NCBI GenBank assembly: GCA_030432655.1
Contig: JAUILA010000007.1
Location: forward strand, 62,001 to 126,000
Origin: Bacteroidia bacterium
GTDB lineage: Bacteria > Bacteroidota > Bacteroidia > Cytophagales > Cyclobacteriaceae
DNA: 64,000 bases
Direction: 5' to 3'
In this document: positions 44,948 through 53,878 of the stretch, in pieces
Position numbering within the stretch: position 1 is the stretch's first letter
Layout: each line of letters begins with the position of its first letter
Notes under the pieces: generated by a model
What the model saw: only the letters and a program-made list of their open reading frames with translations
Told to the model about the DNA's origin: nothing
Databases searched by the model: none
Translations under genes and position numbers: made by a program

Positions 44948-47002
44948 TTAATTATCAAGCTGAATATTGATCTTTCCGTCAATATTGCCAAATCTTGACT
45001 CATACGCTCTCAGGTAACGCTGAAAGTCGCCGCCCTTGACCTTCTTACCATTGTACTTAAAATAATCCTGCGTGAGTTCGATTTTTTTCAGCTCATCATC
45101 ATTATTGAGGTAATCATCAGCCCGGAGCATCTCAGCTACTTCCTGTTCGAAACTCTGCATCCTGTTCCTGTCGAAGAACGGACGTGATTCCATTCTGATC
45201 ACACGCGCCGGCTCGCCAGGTCGCACCACTCTTATCTCACGCTGCGCACGTTCCAGCTCTCGCTGAGCCTGATGCATCTGAAGTTCTGCCTGCCGTTGTT
45301 GGGCACGCACTATTCTCTCCACTTTATCTCCATCCACAATCACCTCAAACTGCTTGCTCCTTAACTCTCTTTGCATTTCGCGCATGGCCTTCTGATGTTC
45401 TTCCATCAGTTCAGGATGTTCTTCGCGGTATTTACGCATAATTTCCCGTAATCGTTCCTGCTCTTCATGCATCTGTTCCCGGGCTCTTTGCATTTCTTCC
45501 TGCGCTTTGCGCATTTCCTCCTGTGCCTTCTCCATCATTTCCCTGTCCTCTTCACTCATCAGTGAATCACCTAAGAAGAAATTACCGGGAATTGTATCGC
45601 TAAAGTAGAAGGTATAGGCTCCCGGCTTATCAGACACCCATGTCCGCACATCGAAATCCGTATCCGGCATGACAAATGCGTAATTTCCCATATCTGTAAA
45701 CTCAAGGATTTTTTTGCTCCAGCCGCCATCCGGACCGATCCTTATTTCAAACGGACCAACTGTGTCTGATGAGTAGCTGTAAACGTGCACCGCACCATCA
45801 AGTTCAAATTCTTCCTCTATGATTTCTTCAAGTTCGAATTCAATATCCTGATCAACATCCAGATCGATAGCTATTTCTTCCTCTTCCGGAATAGTATCCA
45901 ATGGTGTGATCAGGGAAGTTGGCATTCCGGCAATTAATGGTTGCTGCTTTTTAACAACGACCGGTACTTCCGAAATGGAATTCTCACCTGGCTGGGTAAA
46001 ATAGCTGAACAGGAAGAATGAAGCAGAGAGCACGATCATTACCACCCATTTTGAACTTCCCATTTCGCCGTACGACGGATCAGTAAGTCTCCGGATCCGC
46101 GCAAGTAATTCTCCCTTTTTACCCAGTAGCATCATAGCATTGCCCGGAGCATTTACCCGGTAAAGTTCCAGTGTTGATAATGCCTCCACGTATTGACGCT
46201 CATTATGGCAAATTTCCATAGCAAGATCATCGCAACACTTTTCCCGCTCCGTGCGAAGATGATTTGAAAGAATCCATACAAACGGATTGAAAAAGAACAT
46301 CGCTTCCATGATCTGCTGAACGACATTCACCAGGTAATCATGACGCCGGATGTGGGCAAGCTCATGTGCGAAAATCGCCTCCAGCTGATCAGTTGTCATA
46401 CCGGTCAGGAGACTTACAGGTAACAGCAATACCGGTCTGGCATGACCAAATACCATCGGCATACCGATATGCGAAGAATGCAGAACACGTATATCCCGAC
46501 CGATTTCCAGCCGGCTGGCAATACGGTCAATCATGCGGATCCAGTTTTCAGGAACCGAATCTTCACTGCGCTTTACAACTTTCCGGAGATATTGATATCC
46601 ACCTGCAATGCGGAACATAAGCAGGATTGCCCCCACAGCCCATAATTTCAGGATAAATGGCATATTCTCCTGGAGAAAGAAAAGAATACTCCATCCGGTT
46701 TCTGTAGCGGCCATTCCCTGCGATACCATCTGAACAAAGGTCACTTCAGAAACAGGTTCTGAAATTCCGGAATTTGCCGGTTGCTCGGGCATCACATGGA
46801 ATAAGGTGATTCCTACCGTCATCAGGAAAACGACCAGGCCTGCCACACCCAATCCATATCTAACCCGGGGATTTCTGATGTTAAACATCCAGAGAACCAG
46901 AAAAACAAGTCCGGCGATCAGTGCACCTTGCCAGAGAGAATGAAACAGAGCCATCACCCAGCCCTCGGCAAGTGGTGACAACATTTGGGTTAAGGCGTTC
47001 AT
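44948..47002 (-). CDS. BlaR1-like M56 peptidase with long coiled coil
   Basis: A 684-residue inner-membrane protease that would cleave a BlaI-type repressor after sensing a signal. Four hydrophobic segments lie in the first 335 residues. The M56 zinc site is HELAH at 213-217, and EREKCCDD follows at about 252-259. After the last helix (about 318-336) there is an acidic beta-rich segment. A 130-residue Glu/Met/Arg/Gln-rich coiled coil follows (about residues 500-630, repeating EEM-x-x-AQ). The penicillin-binding domain of BlaR1/MecR1 is absent, so the sensed signal is not beta-lactam by sequence. It overlaps blaI by ATGA. Confidence 0.92.
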   Translation of the reverse strand: MNALTQMLSPLAEGWVMALFHSLWQGALIAGLVFLVLWMFNIRNPRVRYGLGVAGLVVFLMTVGITLFHVMPEQPANSGISEPVSEVTFVQMVSQGMAATETGWSILFFLQENMPFILKLWAVGAILLMFRIAGGYQYLRKVVKRSEDSVPENWIRMIDRIASRLEIGRDIRVLHSSHIGMPMVFGHARPVLLLPVSLLTGMTTDQLEAIFAHELAHIRRHDYLVNVVQQIMEAMFFFNPFVWILSNHLRTEREKCCDDLAMEICHNERQYVEALSTLELYRVNAPGNAMMLLGKKGELLARIRRLTDPSYGEMGSSKWVVMIVLSASFFLFSYFTQPGENSISEVPVVVKKQQPLIAGMPTSLITPLDTIPEEEEIAIDLDVDQDIEFELEEIIEEEFELDGAVHVYSYSSDTVGPFEIRIGPDGGWSKKILEFTDMGNYAFVMPDTDFDVRTWVSDKPGAYTFYFSDTIPGNFFLGDSLMSEEDREMMEKAQEEMRKAQEEMQRAREQMHEEQERLREIMRKYREEHPELMEEHQKAMREMQRELRSKQFEVIVDGDKVERIVRAQQRQAELQMHQAQRELERAQREIRVVRPGEPARVIRMESRPFFDRNRMQSFEQEVAEMLRADDYLNNDDELKKIELTQDYFKYNGKKVKGGDFQRYLRAYESRFGNIDGKINIQLDN

Positions 47003-47376
47003 TTCTTACCTCCTTCCAGTGAATCCAGGTACTCCCTGATCTTTTCCAGTTCCTGGGGCGAGGATTTTCTTGCCCCGAGGGCTCCCATCACCAGCCGCAT
47101 GGCTGATCCTTTAAAAGCAGTATCCATCAGGTCGGTGATAAGCGACGATTGTGCATCGTGTTCGCTGATGGCAGGTTCATAGATATGTGTCTTACCATCC
47201 TTTTTCCGGGTGACCAACCCCTTTTCGTGCATGATCTGCATGAATTTTAGTGTAGTGGTATAACCTACCTCCCGTTTTTCTGATAAATAATCATTTACAT
47301 CCCTGACTGTGGCCGGACCTCCCTGCCATAGCACCTGAAGGATCTCCAGTTCCTTCTCCGTTGGTTTAGCATTCAT
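46999..47376 (-). CDS. BlaI/MecI-family transcriptional repressor
   Basis: A 125-residue winged-helix repressor with the family pattern TEKELEILQVLWQGGPATVRDVNDYL (helix-turn-helix), TTLKFMQIMHEKGLVTRKKDGKTHIYEP (wing), then a dimerisation part. M56 partners cleave such repressors after a signal. The cleavage site cannot be pinpointed. Two perfect 16-bp operators with identical arms lie 32 and 88 bp upstream. It is the first gene of a two-gene operon with the M56 protein. Confidence 0.95.
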   Translation of the reverse strand: MNAKPTEKELEILQVLWQGGPATVRDVNDYLSEKREVGYTTTLKFMQIMHEKGLVTRKKDGKTHIYEPAISEHDAQSSLITDLMDTAFKGSAMRLVMGALGARKSSPQELEKIREYLDSLEGGKK

Positions 47377-47407
47377 AGTGTTGCTTATTTTGAGTTAATT
47401 TCTTATC

Positions 47408-47423
47408 TACGAACTTCTTCGTA
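47408..47423. promoter_or_regulatory. Putative BlaI operator, proximal copy
   Basis: TACGAACTTCTTCGTA: arms TACGAA / TTCGTA with a 4-nt spacer. It lies 32 bp upstream of the blaI-like start. The same arms and spacer length recur at 47464-47479. Confidence 0.72.
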
Positions 47424-47463
47424 ATACAAGTATATCCAAAACAATCCGATTACAAAAATTTAT

Positions 47464-47479
47464 TACGAAATTTTTCGTA
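47464..47479. promoter_or_regulatory. Putative BlaI operator, distal copy
   Basis: TACGAAATTTTTCGTA: identical arms to the proximal copy, with centres 56 bp apart. Two dimers could bind along the same DNA. It lies between blaI (minus) and hemA (plus), so an effect on hemA is conceivable. Confidence 0.72.
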
Positions 47480-47580
47480 GAAAGGTTATAATCTTTACAC
47501 AATTGGAATTTTTAGTTATTTAGAGTAGTTCTAAACTGAAAGCTCAACCCTGCTTTCCTGACATAAATCAGGCTCAGGAA

Positions 47581-47611
47581 TTTTCAATAATTCGCATTAT
47601 GCTTAAATTTG
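47581..47611 (+). promoter_or_regulatory. Candidate hemA promoter
   Basis: TAAATTTG (47604-47611) matches the Bacteroidota -7 consensus fully. TTTT at 47581-47584, 19 nt upstream, is a poor -33 match. The predicted mRNA start would be within a few nt of the ATG at 47621. Confidence 0.4.
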
Positions 47612-47620
47612 CAGACTAGT

Positions 47621-48895
47621 ATGACTAATATGGCTGGCTCATTCAAGTTCGTCGGTTTATCATTCAAACAGACTCCTATCGAGATTCGCGAGAAGCTTGC
47701 GCTGGATGAAACAGAGTGCAAGAAGGTGCTGGATTTCATTAAGGAGTTTACGAATGCCGAGGAAGCACTGGTTCTATCTACCTGCAATCGCACTGAAATC
47801 TACTATTCAAGTGAAGAAAACCTGACGGAAGTCATTATTAAAGGCCTTGCCACGATCAAGGGCGATCCGTCCTGGAAAATCGCCGGTTATTTTACCGAGA
47901 ATAATGAAACCAGCGATGTTGTCCGTTATTTATTCCGGGTCAGCATGGGTCTGGAAGCGCAGGTGGTTGGTGATATTCAGATATCCAACCAGGTGAAACG
48001 AGCATATCAGTGGAGTGCTGATGCCGATCTGGCTGGTCCGTTCCTTCACCGCCTGATGCACACAATTTTCTTTACCAACAAACGCGTGGTTCAGGAAACG
48101 CCCTACCGGGATGGTGCTGCCTCGGTGAGTTATGCAGCAAAAGAACTCGTGGATGACCTTTCCTCTGACATTATTAATCCGAAAATTCTGGTATTGGGGC
48201 TAGGCGAAATTGGAAAAGATGTTTGCCGCAACCTGAAGGACTCCCGTTTTAATTCGGTGACCATCATCAACCGGACCCATGAAAAGGCTGATCAGATGGC
48301 GGAAGAATGCGGGTTTAAAACCGCGCCGTTTTCGAATGTTGAACAGGAAATTGCAGATGCCGATGTCATTATTTCTTCCGTGGCAGGAAAAGGACCTTTC
48401 ATTACGAAGGAAATTATAGCCCGGATGGACATCGTAAGTGTCAAATTCTTTATTGATCTGTCCGTCCCGCGCAGTGTCGACCTGCATATCGAAGAAGTGC
48501 CAGGTGCACTCGTTTATAATATTGATCATATCTCTTCCAAAGTTTCAGAAGCACTGGAAAGACGCCTGGCGGCTGTCCCGGATGTGGAACGCATAATAGA
48601 GGAATCTCTTGGAGAATTTGAGACATGGTCCCGCGAAATGGTCGTTTCACCGACGATCAAAAAAATTAAAAATGCTCTGGAGGATATTCGAACCAGGGAA
48701 CTGGAAAAATACCTGCGGAACGCAACACCGGAAGAGGCCCGGTTGATGGACAAGGCCACAAAAGGAATGATGCAGAAGATCATGAAATTGCCTGTTCTGC
48801 AACTGAAAGCCGCATGCCAGCGTGGCGATGCAGAAAATCTCATTGATGTACTGAGTGACCTTTTCGACCTGGAAAAGGAACAGGATAAGGCCTGA
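47621..48895 (+). CDS. hemA: Glutamyl-tRNA reductase
   Basis: A 424-residue NADPH enzyme for the first step of C5 tetrapyrrole synthesis, making glutamate-1-semialdehyde from Glu-tRNA. The catalytic Cys55 lies in LSTCNRTEIYYSSEE. The motif EAQVVGDIQISNQVKRAY, the Rossmann segment ILVLGLGEIGKDVCRNLK and a C-terminal helical dimerisation domain follow. ATG 47621 was chosen (MTNMAGSFKFVGLS); a TTG at 47609 lies within the -7 box. Its upstream region is shared with the BlaI operators. Confidence 0.96.
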   Translation: MTNMAGSFKFVGLSFKQTPIEIREKLALDETECKKVLDFIKEFTNAEEALVLSTCNRTEIYYSSEENLTEVIIKGLATIKGDPSWKIAGYFTENNETSDVVRYLFRVSMGLEAQVVGDIQISNQVKRAYQWSADADLAGPFLHRLMHTIFFTNKRVVQETPYRDGAASVSYAAKELVDDLSSDIINPKILVLGLGEIGKDVCRNLKDSRFNSVTIINRTHEKADQMAEECGFKTAPFSNVEQEIADADVIISSVAGKGPFITKEIIARMDIVSVKFFIDLSVPRSVDLHIEEVPGALVYNIDHISSKVSEALERRLAAVPDVERIIEESLGEFETWSREMVVSPTIKKIKNALEDIRTRELEKYLRNATPEEARLMDKATKGMMQKIMKLPVLQLKAACQRGDAENLIDVLSDLFDLEKEQDKA

Positions 48896-48943
48896 CAGTT
48901 ATTCTTTGATTTAACCAGATCCCGCCTCAACCCCTGGATATCT

Positions 48944-48973
48944 TAGTCATAGTCTTAGTCCTAGTCTTTGTCT
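48944..48973 (+). repeat. Degenerate hexamer repeat upstream of the S1/P1 nuclease
   Basis: Five tandem hexamers: TAGTCA, TAGTCT, TAGTCC, TAGTCT, TTGTCT. It lies 35 bp before the nuclease start and next to a TATCTTTC box (48979-48986). The repeat could make the promoter spacing variable by slippage, or be chance low complexity. Confidence 0.5.
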
Positions 48974-49008
48974 TTCATTATCTTTCCACCCTAATCAGTA
49001 AATACCAT

Positions 49009-49782
49009 ATGAAGCGACTTCTCATCGTCATCTTATTACTTGGGTTTTCCATCACCGGAATGGGCTGGGGACAAACCGGTCACCGGGTTGTAGGAAAGAT
49101 TGCCTCTAAGCACCTCACTAAAAAAGCGCGAAAAGCCTTATCCACTGTTATGGGGCATGAGTCCCTGGCTGTGGCTTCCACCTGGATGGATGAGGTGAAG
49201 TCAGATTCCACCTATGACTACATGGAAGACTGGCACTGGGTCACCATTCCGGACGGACAGACCTATGCCCAGGCTGAAAAAAATCCAAATGGGGATATTA
49301 TTGCCACCCTCGAACGAATTATCAATGAGCTTGAATCAAACCGTGAATCCATGTCTGTCGGGCAGCAGCGCGAATATATACGGATTCTTGTACACCTGGT
49401 AGGTGATATTCACCAACCCCTTCATGTCGGAACAGGCCTTGACCGGGGAGGGAATGACGTAAAGATCAGCTGGTTCTGGAGCACCCCAACCAATCTGCAC
49501 AGTGTATGGGATACCCGGATCATCCAGCACAAGGAATTCAGTTATACAGAACTGGCCGAAGTAGTCGATCATACAAAAAAATCCACTGTTGAAGAGTGGC
49601 AATCGGCCACCATCCGCCAGTGGGCAGAAGAATCCATGTCTTATCGTCCGATGGTTTATGAAATACCACAAGACAATGTGCTGGCTTACAACTATGTTTA
49701 CGCCACCTGGGATACGGTACAGTTACGATTGCAACAGGCTGGTATTCGCCTGGCCGGTATACTAAACAGGATCTATGGCTGA
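49009..49782 (+). CDS. S1/P1-family zinc nuclease
   Basis: A 257-residue exported nuclease. The signal peptide ends before Trp in MGWGQTGHRVVGKIA; the free N-terminal Trp is a zinc ligand in this family. Further ligands are seen in LVHLVGDIHQPLHVGTGLDRGGNDV and NLHSVWDTRII. It cuts single-stranded nucleic acid at acidic to neutral pH outside the cytoplasm. A hexamer repeat and a TATCTTTC box lie upstream. Its end overlaps the convergent transglutaminase gene by 10 nt. Confidence 0.95.
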   Translation: MKRLLIVILLLGFSITGMGWGQTGHRVVGKIASKHLTKKARKALSTVMGHESLAVASTWMDEVKSDSTYDYMEDWHWVTIPDGQTYAQAEKNPNGDIIATLERIINELESNRESMSVGQQREYIRILVHLVGDIHQPLHVGTGLDRGGNDVKISWFWSTPTNLHSVWDTRIIQHKEFSYTELAEVVDHTKKSTVEEWQSATIRQWAEESMSYRPMVYEIPQDNVLAYNYVYATWDTVQLRLQQAGIRLAGILNRIYG

Positions 49783-50621
49783 TGATCCCGGATGATCACT
49801 TCCGTGGACATTTCAGATTTGGCAGAACCATGGTACGAACCCTGCACAGGTAAGGTGTTTGCCGGGTCATAGCTTGCCGCCAGGGGGATATGATGTTCGG
49901 TAACAAGCAATCCCAGGGTTGGATCCATAGCAAGCCAGCCTGCCCCAGGCAGGAGCACTTCGAGCCACGCATGCAGTTCATGACCATCCTTCATTCCGGG
50001 CACGTAGCTGTATCCGCTGATAAACCTGCAGGCAAATCCTTTTGATCTGAGCATGTTGATCAGCATCCAGGCCAGGTCGCGGCAAGATCCGGACTTCTTT
50101 TCAAAGCATATCGATGGCTCAAGGATATTTTCCTCTAAACGTATCGCATGATCCCATTCCCTGGCAATTTCCTGGTTTAATCCCTGAAAAAAATCGAGCA
50201 CATTCCCGGATGCCCTGCCTATAGCCTGCTCTATGAACAAATTCATTTCCGGGGTCATTCCATCATAAGACAGATATGGTTCAAGCATGGAAGTGGGCGT
50301 ATGACTGTATTTAAACCTCTCATGAATATCAAGAGGCGGATCGATAAGAAAATCGTATGGATTGAAACTGTTCAGTTCCATCACCATGGACGTCCGGATA
50401 TGTAAATGGGATACTTTATCAAGGTACCACAGCTGATAATAGACATTATTTTCCCGGTCAACCCGTCCTGCCAGCCCGGCAGGAACCGGGTCCGTTTCAA
50501 TATCATAGCTGATCAGCCGCTGGTAGGGCCGGTTCAGCGGGCGGAAATACAAATAATGGGTTCCGGGAAATACCTCCTCGCTATATTTATAATGCGTTTC
50601 ATGTTGTATTTCAACCTGCAT
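49773..50621 (-). CDS. Transglutaminase-like cysteine protease of the Anbu/ATP-grasp operon
   Basis: A 282-residue cytoplasmic protein. The N-terminal part is the bacterial transglutaminase N-domain (VEIQHETHYKYSEEVFPGTHYLYFRPL). The C-terminal papain-like core has Cys180 in KKSGSCRDLAWMLINMLRS, His217 in ELHAWLEVL and Asp233 in AMDPTLG. It probably cleaves or forms isopeptide or amide bonds. The start shares one base with the Anbu stop (TGATG). Last gene of the four-gene operon. Confidence 0.93.
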   Translation of the reverse strand: MQVEIQHETHYKYSEEVFPGTHYLYFRPLNRPYQRLISYDIETDPVPAGLAGRVDRENNVYYQLWYLDKVSHLHIRTSMVMELNSFNPYDFLIDPPLDIHERFKYSHTPTSMLEPYLSYDGMTPEMNLFIEQAIGRASGNVLDFFQGLNQEIAREWDHAIRLEENILEPSICFEKKSGSCRDLAWMLINMLRSKGFACRFISGYSYVPGMKDGHELHAWLEVLLPGAGWLAMDPTLGLLVTEHHIPLAASYDPANTLPVQGSYHGSAKSEMSTEVIIRDHQP

Positions 50622-51370
50622 CAGGAAAGTTTACGAAGCAATACATCCCCGTTCTCAGTGAGTGCCCGGTCCAGTGCTTTCACAGGCATATCTTCGATTC
50701 CCTGTCTGAGGCGTTCATTCCAGAACTCCGATATATGTCCCAGGTCTTTTTCCTGAAATCTGTGCTCGATAAGCTTATACGTGTCTTTTTCCAGGACAAC
50801 CGTATCAATGGGGTAATCAACATCATTCGCAGAAATCCGCGTAGCGTCAAATGACAGAAAGGCACTTTTCAGCGCAAACTCAAGAGTTGAATCAAAGCTG
50901 AGAGACCGGCGAAGGATTGGTTGCCCGAAACCTGAATTTCCGATAATCACATAGGGTGTATTCTCTCCCACTTCAATCCAGTTACCTTGCGGATAAAGCA
51001 TAAACAATTTAGGATGTTTATCTTTTTCCAGCTGTCCGCCAACTATGGCATACAGGTTAAAGGACATACCCGAATCGGCAAGATCAGCCTTGTCTTCTGC
51101 TGCCACCCGTTTCACCTGTTCGCCAAATTTATTCACTGCCTCATACAGCTTTTGAAATGACTGATCCTCGGTCTCAATGACTTCCCGGAAATAGGTGATG
51201 GCCTTGTCACGAACACTGCGCAACCCGGATGCCATTATAAAAAAGCTGTGCCGGTCGCGGTTGATGGTAAATAGTTTTTTGGCTGTGGTGGTCTCGGTTC
51301 CCGAGGTAATTCGCGTGTCTGCCAGCCCTACAATACCCGCCTTGGTAATTATACCCAGACAATATGTCAT
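50621..51370 (-). CDS. Anbu-type proteasome-like protease
   Basis: A 249-residue Ntn-hydrolase of the Anbu (ancestral beta subunit) family, related to HslV and proteasome beta subunits. The sequence begins MTYCLGIITKAGIVGLADTR, so Met removal would expose Thr2 as the nucleophile. TTTAKKLFTINRDRHSFFIMASG carries the following proteasome-like pattern. It likely assembles into a ring. The substrate is unknown. Its ATG overlaps the alpha-E stop (ATGA), and its stop overlaps the transglutaminase start. Confidence 0.93.
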   Translation of the reverse strand: MTYCLGIITKAGIVGLADTRITSGTETTTAKKLFTINRDRHSFFIMASGLRSVRDKAITYFREVIETEDQSFQKLYEAVNKFGEQVKRVAAEDKADLADSGMSFNLYAIVGGQLEKDKHPKLFMLYPQGNWIEVGENTPYVIIGNSGFGQPILRRSLSFDSTLEFALKSAFLSFDATRISANDVDYPIDTVVLEKDTYKLIEHRFQEKDLGHISEFWNERLRQGIEDMPVKALDRALTENGDVLLRKLS

Positions 51371-52347
51371 TCCTGTAATATTTTATCCGCCACTAAGTTA
51401 TTCTTAAAACGGAAAAAACAATCAAAAATCTCATCAGATATATGGTTCAATTTTATCTGCAGGTTATCCAGGTATTCATGCAGGCCGTGCTGGACCACAT
51501 CGCTGATATCATCATATTCAAGCTGAGAACGCAATTCACCCATCACCTTCTCTGCTTTATTTGAAAACCCCTTTTCACTATTACCGGAGATCTTATGCAG
51601 GCAATTCTCCGCTTCAGTAAGGCAGAAATAAATTGAACGTGGAAAACGGGTATCAAGCACCAGGAAATCCACCAGGCCGGACGGGGAAATATTGCCGTAA
51701 CTGCGCCGGTAGGTGTTAAATCCGCTGACAGATTTCAGGAGAGCCACCCAGTGCAAATCATCCAGGGGCGAACCTACATCCGCCGGACTTGGCAGAATAT
51801 AGTGGTATTTGACGTCCAGTACGCGGGAAGTCTTATCCGCCCGTTCCAGGAACTGCCCCAGATTAACCCAGTACCAGCCTTCAGTTCTGGCCACACTGTT
51901 GTCTGCTATTCCGTAGAGCAGCTGGATCGCATATTTAATATTCCGGATAAATTCGGCAGGATTTTCATTTTTCCACACTTCCTGCTGAATCCCCTCCTTC
52001 ATGGTAAGGTATACCTCGTTCAGTTTTTCCCAGGTTTCCTTGGTCAGGTTTTCACGGACAATCCGGGCATTCTCCCGGGCCTTGGAAACAGATGTAAAAA
52101 TTGAATTGGTATTCTCCTCGTCAAAAGCAAGAAAATAGATGGCCGACTTCCTGGAATAGGAGTCATATCGTGCTTCGTAATCCTCATAATCACCCGTAGC
52201 GGTAATCAGCGGCTTCCACTGTTCATCCATTCCCGGAGGAAGATCCAGGGAAAGGTTAAAATTCACTTCGATGAATCTGGCGTAATTTTCTGCCCGTTCT
52301 ACATAACGGCCCAACCAGTATAATGAATTAGCAACTCTGCTTAACAT
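51367..52347 (-). CDS. Alpha-E domain protein
   Basis: A 326-residue all-helical protein of the alpha-E family: MLSRVANSLYWLGRYVERAENYARF at the N-terminus, then several Glu-rich helices and RTEGWYWVNLGQFLERADKTSRVLDVKY. It is known only from association with circularly permuted ATP-grasp enzymes and is thought to act with them. ATG 52347 was chosen; the frame runs further up into the ATP-grasp gene. Its stop overlaps the Anbu start by ATGA, and the gap to the upstream gene is 14 nt. Confidence 0.92.
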   Translation of the reverse strand: MLSRVANSLYWLGRYVERAENYARFIEVNFNLSLDLPPGMDEQWKPLITATGDYEDYEARYDSYSRKSAIYFLAFDEENTNSIFTSVSKARENARIVRENLTKETWEKLNEVYLTMKEGIQQEVWKNENPAEFIRNIKYAIQLLYGIADNSVARTEGWYWVNLGQFLERADKTSRVLDVKYHYILPSPADVGSPLDDLHWVALLKSVSGFNTYRRSYGNISPSGLVDFLVLDTRFPRSIYFCLTEAENCLHKISGNSEKGFSNKAEKVMGELRSQLEYDDISDVVQHGLHEYLDNLQIKLNHISDEIFDCFFRFKNNLVADKILQE

Positions 52348-52361
52348 ATAATTTTTTTGTT

Positions 52362-53810
52362 TTAGTCTTCGTATAGTACCCACGTATCCTTGCTGCCTCC
52401 GCCCTGCGACGAGTTGACTACAAGTGATCCTCTGACTAGGGCCACCCGTGTGAGTGCCCCGGGAATAACTTCAATATTCTCCCCGTAAAGAACATAGGGC
52501 CGCAAATCCACATGCCGGCCTTCGATTGCCTTGTCAACCACCGTCGGAACTGTCGACAAACTCAGCGTGGGCTGGGCGATATAATTTTTAGGATTGTTCT
52601 TTATCAGTTCACGGAACTTATCATGTTCCTCCCTGGTCGCTTTCGGACCAATAAGCATCCCGTATCCACCAGCCGCGTTGGTTTCCTTGACCACCAGGTC
52701 GGCAATATTCTCAAGCACATACTTCCGGTCATCTTCTTCCCGGCACAAATAAGTCGGTACATTTTCAATAATCGGATCTTCATCTAGGTAATACTTGATG
52801 ATCCTGGGAACATAGGCATAAACCGCCTTATCATCGGCCACACCTGTTCCAGGCGCATTGGCCAGTCCGAGGTTGCCTGCCTTATAAGCGTCAAATAATC
52901 CGGGAGTGCCCAGCATACTGTCCTTATTAAAATGCAGCGGATCCAGGAAAGTATCATCGATCCTGCGATAGAGTACGTCCACCTGGCTCAGGCCCCTGGT
53001 GGTCTGCATATACACCTTATTCTCACGAACCACCATGTCCTGGCCAGTAACCAGTTCGATACCCATCTGCTGCGCGAGGTAAGAATGCTCAAAATAAGCC
53101 GAATTGTAAACACCCGGCGTCATGACACCCACTACCGGCCGATCCTTGCCACTGAGATGCTGAAGCATTTTAAGCAACTTCAGCGGGTAATCAGCCACCG
53201 GTCGCACGCCAAGATTATGGAACAGGTCTGGAAATACCCTCTTCACAATCTCCCGGTTTTCCAGCATATACGATACTCCGGACGGACAACGGAGATTGTC
53301 CTCCAGCACGTAAAATTTACCATCATTGTTCCGCACCAGGTCGGTTCCGGTAATATGACACCATATCCCTTTCGGGGGTGTCAGTCCGACGCACGCTTCG
53401 AGGTAGTCTTTGCTACTCAGGATCAGCTCTTCCGGCACCACACCGTCTTTCAGTATCTTACGGTCGTTATAAATATCCTGGAGAAAAAGATTCAGGGCAT
53501 GAATACGCTGCTGTAATCCTTTATCCACCACCGCCCATTCCTTTCCGTTGATAATCCGCGGAATAATGTCGAGATGAAGAATACGTTCAATCCCCTCTGT
53601 TGCATGGTAGACATTAAAAGTCATCCCCATCGACAACTGGGTTTTATCGGTTGAATACTGCAACTGAGAAAGTCGCTTTTTAGGTATATCAAGTATTTTT
53701 TTGTGGAAGGAGCCGTAATGATTCCGGACATCTCCGCCGGATTCAAACATTTCATCATATACCCCTTCCAATTGGTAATTGGAAAATTCCATCAGATCAG
53801 TTTTAGTCAT
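52362..53810 (-). CDS. Circularly permuted ATP-grasp protein
   Basis: A 482-residue predicted ATP-dependent amide ligase. The family pattern includes LTPPKGIWCHITGTDLVRNNDGKFYVLEDNLRCPSGVSYML, LYRRIDDTFLDPL, VKETNAAGGYGMLIG and HVDLRPYVLYG (ATP-grasp metal and nucleotide sites in permuted order). It may join amino acids or short peptides to a carrier that the downstream protease and transglutaminase then process; that is inference from operon structure. ATG 53810 was preferred over a GTG at 53822. First gene of the operon. Confidence 0.93.
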   Translation of the reverse strand: MTKTDLMEFSNYQLEGVYDEMFESGGDVRNHYGSFHKKILDIPKKRLSQLQYSTDKTQLSMGMTFNVYHATEGIERILHLDIIPRIINGKEWAVVDKGLQQRIHALNLFLQDIYNDRKILKDGVVPEELILSSKDYLEACVGLTPPKGIWCHITGTDLVRNNDGKFYVLEDNLRCPSGVSYMLENREIVKRVFPDLFHNLGVRPVADYPLKLLKMLQHLSGKDRPVVGVMTPGVYNSAYFEHSYLAQQMGIELVTGQDMVVRENKVYMQTTRGLSQVDVLYRRIDDTFLDPLHFNKDSMLGTPGLFDAYKAGNLGLANAPGTGVADDKAVYAYVPRIIKYYLDEDPIIENVPTYLCREEDDRKYVLENIADLVVKETNAAGGYGMLIGPKATREEHDKFRELIKNNPKNYIAQPTLSLSTVPTVVDKAIEGRHVDLRPYVLYGENIEVIPGALTRVALVRGSLVVNSSQGGGSKDTWVLYED

Positions 53811-53878
53811 AATTGAGGGCACAGAATTTACGATTTTTTAACCGTAAATTCAACAAGCCGGAACCTTGTTTCAGATAA

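Noticed and set aside
44948-47376. Beta-lactam resistance control by BlaI/BlaR1
   Set aside because: The sensor lacks a penicillin-binding domain, and no beta-lactamase gene is linked.
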